This document shows, in pieces, positions 55,157 to 64,000 of a stretch of 64,000 nt of DNA (position 1 is its first letter; every line of letters starts with the position of its first letter). The DNA comes from Fragilaria radians (lineage: Eukaryota; Bacillariophyta; Fragilariophyceae; Fragilariales; Fragilariaceae), in NCBI GenBank assembly GCA_900642245.1, contig CAAAJI010000002.1, positions 132,438 to 196,437 of the forward strand, in the 5' to 3' direction. The notes beneath the pieces are model-generated. The model saw nothing but the letters and a program-made list of their open reading frames with translations, searched no databases and had not been told where the DNA came from. Position numbers and translations under genes: made by a program.

Positions 55157-58100
55157 TTTTGAAGTCGGGATGAATGTAGGATCTACTGCGCAAATGCCTA
55201 TTTAAACCGTTTTGAACGTTGGAAAATCAATCGTTGATCTATTTACTACGGTGCAAAGGACACGGTGAAATAGACAACGGAAAACCAAAAGTCACGAAAG
55301 GCAAAACAAGAGATGTCAGGAATTCATTTTCTTTTCAGATGAAAGTCATTTTAGCTATATGAAACAAATTCATAGAGAAGAAACCTGCAAACAATCATAT
55401 GCTGCTTGCTTTCCAGTGAAATTTAAAGAGGCCACAAGTCAAGTTCATTTTGCATAATGCGGAGGGAGGAACTCTAAAATGTTTAATTACTTGCTACCCA
55501 TGGAATCGATACACACTAATAACGTATATTGCCCTATTATAACGCTATTGGTGGCGCAAGTTTAAGCACTTGCTCTTTGGCTTTATCTTACTATGAGGCT
55601 TACAGCTAATTATTTTATGACATGGCACAAGGATTTTTGGATCTTTATACCTAAAGTAAATCGGACTTTGTTTGCTCCAGGCCTCATTTACTTCCACTTA
55701 ATTGCCAAAGATCCATGAAGCTTATCAGGTATCTAGAAGTGATAGTTATACTGTTGATTTCCTAAGCCGTTTTTCCACCAGTAATTTTTGGCCTGATTGT
55801 GATGCTTATCAACTCCTCATTATACCAAACTAATGGCATCTTCTGCCTTTACTTCTGTTACAACTCCGCAGAGTTGTCAAACATTAAGTTTCTGAAAAGC
55901 GTTTTTTGAAAATTCACTTCCTTGTGAGAAGTAAGATGTAAACTATTTTTGATTTCTGAGAAGATTGTAAACATGTTTGCCATGTATGATAGCAATGGGC
56001 CTCAGAACTGAATTTCATCCCCTCTTTTCAGTGTGTCTTCTTTCTCGCTTGTATATATGCTTGAACTTCTCTTTATGTCACTGCTACATGAATCACATGT
56101 ATGTCCTTTTAATCTGCTCTTAAGGGGGAGATATTCTAGGCTCAAGGTCCCTTTGTCTCAATTCAAATCAGATGTTGCCGTTTCATAAAAACGTTGCCCA
56201 GTAAAGGGATTCGTTGCTGTCGTGAACATGTTGAAGGGTAAATAATGCTGAAACTCAATCTATAAAAATAGCATTAGCGCCATGATCTTTTCCAAAGACC
56301 CTTAAAACCGTGGATTCTACCTTCAAACGTGGGATCATTTACAGTCATGCCAATTTGTTATTTTTTCGCGTTATCGATTTGCGCTTTCAATATCTGGCTA
56401 ATCAGTCAAGCAAATAATTTCATTCAATCTTTATGAGGAGGACATTTACTGCGCTACAAATATGGTACTTAGACACAAAATGTCATTTTAAGTCATTCCT
56501 AGTGATGTGAATTGTTGACTTTGCACTTGCAACAAAATATAATGCGCTGAAAATCATATCCATCATACCATTTTCTATCCAAATCATTTCCTTCTCTAGC
56601 GGTAGATGATGCAGCTTTATGCTTTGGGCTTTGCTTCATCTTCTAGTGAGCAGCTTTGGGCTATATCTTCCAATGCAATTTGTCAATCTTCTTGTAAAAA
56701 AATTAGTAGGAATTTGATTGGATTAAATTATGCACAATGAGCTAGAAAAAACATGGCGGCTGGCGCAGGGTGCTGAAAGAATCTCGTTTCCTTCATACGC
56801 CCATGTTTAAATCTAGGATTGTAGATTATTGGAAACAAAGTAAATGTAGATGAGAAAGAATCTGTGTTGCTGTTCAAGACCCAGCTGATAACAGATGATG
56901 AGGATGATGCTTCATTTGCAGAGTATATATAAAAACAAAAATTTAACAGTATCAACATCTCTCTTATATTCCACCTACTTCAAATCATGATGAAAAAGCT
57001 TTCAGTGCTGATTCTTTTGTAATGACTGATTTACAAAAAATACTCTCCCGAAACTTGTATATAATTATGTTCTTAAATTGTCATTGGGAATAGTTGGATG
57101 TTAAACTGCTGGTGCAAGCATTTAACAAGGAAAGGCAAAAGTCGTGTAGTGGCTAAGGTTACAAAGCTAACTGTGCTTTCTGTCACCTCCCAAGCCGCGG
57201 TGCTCCTTCCACACGGAACATACCTTGAGTTTGGATAGTAGAATTACTAGCTGATTTCAATAAAATACAACAAAAACGTTGAAGTATATTGCTACCAATC
57301 ACTGTAAAATATCCATTCATCGATTGTAGCTCATAAACAATCCCGATAATTGATGGAAGGGCACTTTCCAATATCAGTAATTTAGTGGTAATCACATTGC
57401 AATTTAACATTGCATTTCCATTTCAACAACCTTTAATCTTCGATGTCAAACCTCAAACTAAAATCAACTTGGTCATTCCTCAACTCCTTAATATTTTGAA
57501 TTTTTACTCTCCATCCCTCGAAAGTATATGTCACATCTCAAACTTGACTTTGACGAGAAAATCATCCCTTGACGAATTCCAAATTGTATTCATATCTTTA
57601 GCTATTATGACAAGGAAGTTATACTGATATCGCAAAATTATTGATGCCAGTAGTAACGCAAATTCGACTTGCGACGACATTAAAAAGTGCATTCAACAAT
57701 GCAATGGCTGTTAGTGGGATAAACCAAGGGCAAAGGGATTAATGATCCTCACAATTTACTTTCAGATTATGGCATAGAACTTTAAAAAGCTTTCAATTTT
57801 GGAGACTTTTTCTTCTTGCAAGCTGGTTGCAAATACACCAAATTTTCATCTTAATTTTGTTCTTGGGGGCAAATCTAATCAGAGATGATGCATTTTCTTT
57901 TTCATAATCTGTTGCTGCGGCGTTGGAGGATGAAAAGGCAGTTTTAGGAATACCCTTGATTGAAATCCTGGTGCTAAATTCTGCCTGAATATAACAATTT
58001 ACCTTATCCAATATTTATTCACCGGAAGCAGGATAAAAAAATTGAAGTTATATGATTATTTCTCACTGAACATCGGAATGAACGATGCCTTTCTCGTGGG

Positions 58101-58895
58101 GGATCTGTCCCTCCTTAGTAATATGTATCAGCACTTCAGGATTGAACACACAAATCTGATCTACATTGAAACAATCAGATTACTGATCGGGATTAATTTA
58201 TTGTTAATTCTTTGGCTGAAAAAATAGGTGCAAGCTGTTGGTAGAATTATGTGTTTAAACAGTAAGCAATGGATCACCAATATATATGATATAGGGTTAG
58301 GGTTTCACAGATTTCAAGATGGAATGGCTCTGGAGTAAACCAATGATTTGTACCTATAGCTTACACTCAAAAGCAACCTGAAACAATATAGAAGAAGGAA
58401 AGAGATAGCATCATTTATCATCAAGTGAATTTTCAAATTTTAGTTTGAATAAATGCTTCCAGGTGTAGCAGCAAAGAATATTGTTGTTAATATGCAGCCA
58501 TATAGAAGCATAATTGATATTCAATACACAAATCCTTGTCTGTTTGAGAGTAATTGCGATTTATTGGTCTATGCTGAAATTCCTGTAGTAATTTTTTACT
58601 TCAAATTAGTAAATGTCATGTAAAGCATGGTCAATCCATGGAACAAAGTTCATCACGTACAGGAATGACTACAAATCAGCATTGCTATTCTCGTCATAAT
58701 TTATTGATCAGAAATCATGTCCTCATCTAACGCTGACATTGACTTAGGTAGGGTTAGTGACATAACTTCTGGTGCTACTGTCCCACTGTACCGAAATATC
58801 TTGTTTTCCAATTTCCAAGGAATTTCGAGGTGTAGACGTCACATTGCTTGTTCGAGAAGTGGAATCTAATGCGGATAATTACAAAAGAAAATTAA
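55157..58895. other. Long intergenic stretch, nothing recognised
   Basis: About 3.7 kb, AT-rich, with short frames only. A GGGGGAGAT purine tract near 56124-56132 could be a retroelement polypurine tract but no pol sequence was seen beside it. A minus-strand frame at 57183-57410 ends GMFRVEGAPRLGR, which is too little to call a RhoGAP. The first 200 bases should carry the SNARE-like gene promoter. Confidence 0.45.
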
Positions 58896-59243
58896 AGTAT
58901 TCTTCGCCATGCGTTTTCAGTTATCGTCTTTCCGATAGTATTTACATCTGTGCATTCCTTTCTTTCACCGCCATCATTCATTCGTGCCGGGAGAGCGTTT
59001 AAGCAATCGAGCGACAGCAATTTGGAGACATTGGAATTTCGAATCTTTCCAGATGGAAGAGTCGAGGAAGTTGTAAGGGGTGTGAAAGGAATGAATTGCA
59101 ACCAAGTGACGGAAGACATTAATGCTGTTTTGGGTAAGGTTGTTGCGACAGAACCAACAGAGGAGCTTTATCAGCAGGATTTGACTCTAAGCAATGAGGT
59201 TAAAATATCCGACGGTAATTGGGAGGGAATGAGCTCTTGGTAG
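58896..59243 (+). CDS. DUF2997 protein, probably plastid-targeted (5' end unresolved)
   Basis: The open frame 58896-59243 encodes a C-terminal DUF2997 domain: LETLEFRIFPDGRVEEVVRG, then VKGMNCNQVTEDINAVLGKV and a TEELYQQDL end. DUF2997 proteins are small, of unknown function and mainly known from cyanobacteria and algae or plants. Upstream of the domain the frame reads FSVIVFPIVFTSVHSFLSPP, a hydrophobic stretch. It is followed by S-F at a likely cleavage site, like the signal-peptide and ASAF-type motif used for plastid import in diatoms. No ATG lies in this frame, so an upstream exon is needed. Alternatively, an ATG at 58909 with an intron from a GTATTT donor near 58938 to an ACAG acceptor near 59017 would give a version without the hydrophobic part. 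I cannot choose between them. Confidence 0.68.
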   Translation, partial: SILRHAFSVIVFPIVFTSVHSFLSPPSFIRAGRAFKQSSDSNLETLEFRIFPDGRVEEVVRGVKGMNCNQVTEDINAVLGKVVATEPTEELYQQDLTLSNEVKISDGNWEGMSSW

Positions 59244-59628
59244 AAGTAGCACGTAGTCCATGATAGGAAACAATTCTTGCAAACAACATCTCGTCTTACA
59301 CTCACCAATATAATCTTCGTGGCGACGCATCATATATTCTCTGATGACACTTAGATAATTGACGTAGCGATAACGGCGCTATTGTGCAAAATTCATTAAA
59401 GCTGTGTTAAAGTCAACGCAATTGAATTTAGAAGTATAGTTGTCATAATATGAGACTCATATGATCTGTTGATTACGTTCAACGCATTTTTTCATTCGAA
59501 TTGTGAAACAATACAACAACAAAAATAGTTTTTTCGAGTAACTAAATCGCTAGTCCAACTGGGAGAATTTGACTAGCAAGCCCAGTACAGTCTGATGACA
59601 ACCGAAATATACTTTTTTAGCAAGCACC
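59244..59628. other. Intergenic, PRP22 promoter region
   Basis: 385 bases between the DUF2997 stop and the PRP22 start, AT-rich. Nothing specific recognised. Confidence 0.5.
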
Positions 59629-62600
59629 ATGTCCAAGCAAGAGAAAACACCTTTGACAGCGGTCGAACGCTTTGAACTTCTCAATTTAATATCAAGAGTA
59701 ATGGCAGAGCTTCAAGATGCATTAGGGCTCAAGGATAAGACTGTGGCTGAGTTTGTCGTCACACTTGCTGAAAAGGAGATCCGATCTGTACTTAAGAAAG
59801 GTATTGCATCACACGTTACGATGGAGCTGGAGCAAAACCTTAGGAATACTTTGGCAAAAAATGGTGCGCCGGAAATTCCTTTATCTTCTGTTTCACGTAT
59901 TCTTGAACTTGTGTGGAAATCTAGTCCCAACATTGCCCGGCTACAATTAAAACTTCAGAGCAAAAGGGAGAATGCGTTGAAGAAAGAAGAAGCGGTTGAT
60001 CGCATATTGAGCCAGTCGGATCCTTCTTCTCGGAAAAATGAACTTGCACAAGACTTTCCAGGCTTGGCAAAGCCTAATCTCCAGCGTGCTGTCCCCCTAG
60101 ACCAAGATTTTTATGAGCACACAAAAGAAGAGATGTTGACCTCTAGAGCGTCAAGAAATATCTCAAATCTCCCTGCCTGGATGACAAATAAGAAGCGTCT
60201 AAGAGAAGACGATCCCATTAAACCTGAACTTCATGGAATTTATCAAGGAACTGTTAAGAGAATACTTGACTTTGGTATGATTGTTGAACTCTTGCCTCCA
60301 GTTTTACCCAATACCGAAGGCGTTGTGCATAATTCATCATTGTCAAGAAATCGTGTCAATACTGTCGCCGACGCTGGATTTCGCAAAGCTCAAAAGGTTT
60401 GGGTCAAAGTTATATCAAACCGTAATGATAAATTAGTTCTAAGCGCAAAAGATGTGAATCAGTCGACTGGTGAAGACCTCATGCCTCATAGATCCGTTGC
60501 CAATGCCGAACGATCTCAACAAGATAGTCGTGGCCCCAACTTTTCTTCCCATCATCATCATCCTGGATTGGATGTAGAGGCGCTGAAGAAGCGTGAGGCC
60601 GAAGAAGCGTCTCGAGCATCTCGTCTCGTGCTCGGAAGTAACGATAAGGGAACGATGGTCCGTCGTAAAAAGCAGTTGACAGAACAGGAGCTTTTTGAGG
60701 CACAGCAACTCATTCGTTCTGGTGTGTTACCTGTTGATCAATATCCAACGTATGATGCTGAAGGTGGCTTAGGTATGTTAGCAGTTGAGCAAACGGAAGA
60801 AGAAATGGATGTTGAGCTTGCAGAAGTGGAACCGTCATTTCTCAGGGGACAGACACGTCGAGGCGGTCGCGACCTGGAGCCAATCAAAATCGTTAAGAAT
60901 CCAGATGGGTCTCTTCAACGCGCTGCGATGCAGCAGGGAACGCTTGCGAAGGAAAGAAGAGAACTAAGACAAGCACAAGCAAACCAACTCATTGATTCCA
61001 TTCCGAAAGATCTTAATCGTCCCTGGGAAGATCCCTTGCCAGAAGCCGGAGAAAGGCATTTCGCCCAAGAACTTCGTAGTATAAATATGAGCTCATTTGA
61101 GGGCGCTCCCGCCTGGAAACAAAAGGCCGAAAACAAAACTCTTTCGTACGGCATTATCGCAACGAAGAGTATCAAGGAACAGCGAGAAAGTCTTCCCATT
61201 GCAAAGCTTAAGAACGAGCTCCTGCGTGCAATTACAGATAACCAAGTGCTGATTGTTATCGGAGAGACAGGATCTGGGAAAACAACGCAGATGACACAGT
61301 ACATGGTAGAACTGGGGTTGTCGAAGAGAGGGATGATTGGTTGCACTCAACCTCGTCGTGTCGCTGCTATATCAGTTGCCAAACGAGTGGCCGAAGAGTT
61401 TGGTTGCGTTCTTGGAGAGCAAGTGGGATATAGTATCCGATTCGACGATATGACCTCTAAGGATACGATCATAAAATATATGACTGATGGAATGCTTATG
61501 CGAGAATATCTGGCTGATAATGATTTAAATCGGTATGCTGCGTTGATGCTTGATGAAGCCCATGAAAGGACAATTCATACTGACGTTCTATTTGGATTAC
61601 TTAAAGACCTTTGCCGTAGGCGTCCAGACCTTAAGATTATTGTCACTTCTGCTACCCTAGATGCTGAAAAGTTTTCAACCTACTTTTTCCAGAGTCCAAT
61701 CTTTACGATTCCTGGGAGGACATTCCCTGTTGAAATATTGTACACTAAAGAGCCCGAAAGCGACTATCTCGATGCAGCCATGATTACTGTGATGCAAATC
61801 CACCTATCTGAACCCCCTGGTGATATCCTCGTTTTTCTTACAGGTCAAGAGGAGATTGACGTTTGCTGTGAGACCCTTTTCAATCGCATGCAAGCATTAG
61901 GTGACTTAGCTCCTGAGCTTATCATTCTTCCCGTGTATTCTTCCCTTCCATCTGAAATGCAGTCCCGAATATTTGAGCCAGCTCCAAAAGGTTCTAGAAA
62001 ATGTGTCGTTGCCACCAATATCGCCGAAGCGTCGCTGACAATTGATGGAATATTTTATGTGATCGATCCTGGTATGGCAAAAGTTAAGGCTTTCAATCCA
62101 AAAATTAGTATGGACTCTCTTGTAGTAACTCCTATTTCACAGGCATCTGCGCGGCAACGAGCAGGTAGAGCTGGGCGTACTGGACCTGGAAAGTGCTACC
62201 GTTTGTACACTGAACAAGCATATAAGACAGAAATGCTGGCGACCAATATTCCAGAAATACAACGAACAAATTTAGGTAATGTTGTCCTCCAGTTAAAAGC
62301 CATGGGTATCAATGATTTGCTGGGTTTCGACTTCATGGATCCGCCGCCAGTGGCAACCATGGTGGGTGCAATGGAGTCTCTCCACGCGCTTGGGGCACTT
62401 GATGATGAAGGACTGCTTACTCGATTGGGAAGGAAAATGGCTGAATTTCCGTTGGAGCCAAATCTCTCCAAGATGCTGATTCTTTCGGTTGATCTTGGGT
62501 GTTCTGAAGAGATTCTTATCATTACATCCATGTTAAGCGTGGAAAATCCATTTTATCGCCCTCGAGATAAGCAAGCACAAGCAGACATGCGAAAAGCTAA

Positions 62601-63156
62601 GTTCCATCAAGCTGAAGGAGATCACATCACACTACTTGCAGTCTATAGAGGATGGGAAGCTTCGAAATTCAGCAATCCCTGGTGCTTTGAAAATTTTGTT
62701 CAATCTCGTAGTATGAAGAGAGCACAAGACGTTCGTAAGCAGCTAGTTACCATCATGGATCGTTACAAGCTTGATTTAATTAGCGCTGGCAAGAACTATA
62801 AATTAATTTGCAAGGCGATCACAGCAGGTTTTTTCACTCATGCTGCGAAGAAAGATCCGCAAGAAGGGTTCAGAACTCTTGTGGATCAAAATCCTGTATA
62901 CATACATCCCTCCTCTGCCCTTTTCAACAAAAATCCTGAGTATGTTATATACCATGAGCTTGTTATGACTTCGAAGGAGTATATGCGAAATGTGATGGAG
63001 ATTGATGCCAGATGGTTAGTAGAGTTAGCCCCTGCCTTTTACAAACCAGCGGATCCAAATAAGTTATCGAGACAGAAAAAGAAAGAGAAAATTGAACCTC
63101 TTTTTGATCGCTTCAATCCTAAGGATGCTTGGCGACTTTCTCGGCGTAAAGGATAA
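59629..63156 (+). CDS. DHX8: Spliceosomal DEAH-box helicase PRP22 (DHX8)
   Basis: Single exon, 1175 residues. PRP22/DHX8 releases mRNA from the spliceosome after exon ligation and proofreads the 3' splice site. An S1 RNA-binding domain lies near residues 200-285 (ELHGIYQGTVKRILDFGMIV), which among DEAH splicing helicases marks PRP22. The helicase core has motif I GETGSGKTTQ near 544, motif II DEAH near 641 and motif III SAT near 673. Motif VI is QRAGRAGRTGPGKCYRLYTE near 842. The winged-helix, ratchet and OB-fold region follows, with YVIYHELVMTSKEYMRNVM near 1105. It ends in a basic tail. Length matches human DHX8 (about 1220). The N-terminal 200 residues carry the usual helical domain. No intron is needed, in contrast to the spliced genes nearby. 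Confidence 0.96.
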   Translation: MSKQEKTPLTAVERFELLNLISRVMAELQDALGLKDKTVAEFVVTLAEKEIRSVLKKGIASHVTMELEQNLRNTLAKNGAPEIPLSSVSRILELVWKSSPNIARLQLKLQSKRENALKKEEAVDRILSQSDPSSRKNELAQDFPGLAKPNLQRAVPLDQDFYEHTKEEMLTSRASRNISNLPAWMTNKKRLREDDPIKPELHGIYQGTVKRILDFGMIVELLPPVLPNTEGVVHNSSLSRNRVNTVADAGFRKAQKVWVKVISNRNDKLVLSAKDVNQSTGEDLMPHRSVANAERSQQDSRGPNFSSHHHHPGLDVEALKKREAEEASRASRLVLGSNDKGTMVRRKKQLTEQELFEAQQLIRSGVLPVDQYPTYDAEGGLGMLAVEQTEEEMDVELAEVEPSFLRGQTRRGGRDLEPIKIVKNPDGSLQRAAMQQGTLAKERRELRQAQANQLIDSIPKDLNRPWEDPLPEAGERHFAQELRSINMSSFEGAPAWKQKAENKTLSYGIIATKSIKEQRESLPIAKLKNELLRAITDNQVLIVIGETGSGKTTQMTQYMVELGLSKRGMIGCTQPRRVAAISVAKRVAEEFGCVLGEQVGYSIRFDDMTSKDTIIKYMTDGMLMREYLADNDLNRYAALMLDEAHERTIHTDVLFGLLKDLCRRRPDLKIIVTSATLDAEKFSTYFFQSPIFTIPGRTFPVEILYTKEPESDYLDAAMITVMQIHLSEPPGDILVFLTGQEEIDVCCETLFNRMQALGDLAPELIILPVYSSLPSEMQSRIFEPAPKGSRKCVVATNIAEASLTIDGIFYVIDPGMAKVKAFNPKISMDSLVVTPISQASARQRAGRAGRTGPGKCYRLYTEQAYKTEMLATNIPEIQRTNLGNVVLQLKAMGINDLLGFDFMDPPPVATMVGAMESLHALGALDDEGLLTRLGRKMAEFPLEPNLSKMLILSVDLGCSEEILIITSMLSVENPFYRPRDKQAQADMRKAKFHQAEGDHITLLAVYRGWEASKFSNPWCFENFVQSRSMKRAQDVRKQLVTIMDRYKLDLISAGKNYKLICKAITAGFFTHAAKKDPQEGFRTLVDQNPVYIHPSSALFNKNPEYVIYHELVMTSKEYMRNVMEIDARWLVELAPAFYKPADPNKLSRQKKKEKIEPLFDRFNPKDAWRLSRRKG

Positions 63157-64000
63157 GAAGTACTATTGCTGTTAGATATTCCCATCACATCGGAAAATCT
63201 GAAAGAGCAGAATCCTAACTCTTTCATAGATGATGTAAGACATGAAGGTCATCTAATTTAATGTACCTTTAAGCTAATACTTATTTGAGTTAACTTTGCT
63301 ATAGCATACAAGTGAGATAGTTGGCCTTCTTCCATTTTGTTGGATCGACACCTCAAGAAACTCTGCCCATGTAAGATGGATATCAGGAAAAGCGAAAATT
63401 TGAATTTGATATAAAATCATCTGGAGGAACAGATGAATGGTATTTAGGGGAATCAATATTTAATGGAAAAATGGCTTGGATGTATGGGAATTCGAGATGG
63501 TCACAAATTCGCTAAATTAATTGAAGAAAATCCTCATAGTCCTTGCCAAGTATATCCTCAGCATGTGGTGTCACATTCTGATAGCCTCTTACATTCTATA
63601 AATTTTCTTTCTCATCCTTCTGTTGTCTTTGACTTGCATTTTGTACCTTTTTAAAGCATTGCAAATTATTTTTAAAGTTAAGAATTTCAAGCCCTTTTGG
63701 CTTCCTTTTTCTTGATATCTGCCTCCTATCCCGCCAAAGTCATTGCCTTGTCTATATACTTCACCTTCTTTCTGATACTTACTGAAACTAGTTTCCCTCA
63801 TCCTGCGCGAGCCATTTGCTTCCCGCCTTCAACATTTGTCAGCAGCCTTGGGGTGATGCTTAATATTGCTTATAAATGAAGAAGATCATTTAATATCTTT
63901 TCAGAACCATCAAATCAATACGGAAGGAATAACTATTGCAGATTCCTAAGTAACAAATAGGAATCTATCAAGATTCACAATTGATGAATCTAAGTCATGA
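63157..64000. other. Intergenic, nothing recognised
   Basis: AT-rich 3' flank of PRP22 to the window edge. Short frames at 63463-63654 and 63697-63879 have no recognisable domain. Confidence 0.5.

Noticed and set aside
56124..56140. GGGGGAGAT purine tract as retroelement polypurine tract
   Set aside because: No adjacent LTR or pol fragments found.
57183..57410. Minus frame ending GMFRVEGAPRLGR as a RhoGAP fragment
   Set aside because: Only one motif-like string, without the catalytic Arg context or any other part of the domain.
58295..58310. AGGGTTAGGGTTT as telomere-like repeat
   Set aside because: Only two units inside ordinary DNA; chance or interstitial scrap.
60439..61346. Minus-strand frames of 74-143 codons inside PRP22
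   Set aside because: Antisense shadows of a highly conserved helicase coding sequence.

Overview
The window is nuclear DNA of a microbial eukaryote, most probably a photosynthetic stramenopile and plausibly a diatom. Genes are spaced, on both strands, and broken by few short introns (mostly 61-105 nt, GT...AG). Clues to the lineage are a DUF2997 protein otherwise typical of cyanobacteria and plastid-bearing algae, a divergent cyclin of the kind expanded in diatoms, a bZIP factor, a divergent palmitoyltransferase, and several decayed Ty1/copia retrotransposons. The assignment is inferred from gene content only. I saw no rRNA, tRNA, CRISPR array or bacterial operon.

Layout. 0.6-3.4 kb: a multidomain CUE-PDZ-PX-VPS9 protein (-). 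3.8-5.2 kb: copia remnant. 7.0-10.0 kb: large coiled-coil protein (+), tail to tail with SPT5 (10.0-13.4 kb, -). 16.3-17.2 kb: MULE DNA-transposon remnant lying just upstream of a RagC/D GTPase (17.3-18.4 kb, +), which converges with a cyclin (18.7-19.8 kb, -). 20.5-20.9 kb: small organelle-type YciI protein. 21.0-22.8 kb: gag remnant between 190-bp direct repeats. 24.8-26.7 kb: second coiled-coil protein (-). 27.9-30.9 kb: DNA topoisomerase III (+). 31.5-33.4 kb: decayed copia pol. 37.0-38.0 kb: bZIP factor (-). 38.97-39.07 kb: assembly gap, followed by another copia scrap. 42.2-44.1 kb: pogo/Tigger-like transposase pseudogene with palindromic ends, just upstream of PEX12 (44.2-45.4 kb, +). 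46.5-47.6 kb: DHHC-like palmitoyltransferase (+, four exons). 48.2-49.3 kb: Ldh_2 oxidoreductase (-). 49.6-51.0 kb: weak signs of a small-exon gene (-). 52.1-54.5 kb: tandem CCCH zinc-finger protein (+, three exons). 54.8-55.2 kb: short tail-anchored SNARE-like protein (-). 58.9-59.2 kb: DUF2997 protein (+). 59.6-63.2 kb: PRP22/DHX8 spliceosomal helicase (+).

The genes are mostly unlinked housekeeping functions: transcription elongation, splicing, nutrient signalling, endosomal traffic, peroxisome import and DNA decatenation. I found no operon-like or defence-like system. The most unusual items are the CUE-PDZ-PX-VPS9 architecture, a palmitoyltransferase that keeps its catalytic Cys but has lost most zinc ligands, an Ldh_2 enzyme without the usual active-site His, and two decayed DNA transposons lying about 100 bp upstream of intact genes. 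Introns were placed by eye from splice consensus and frame; transcript data would settle them.
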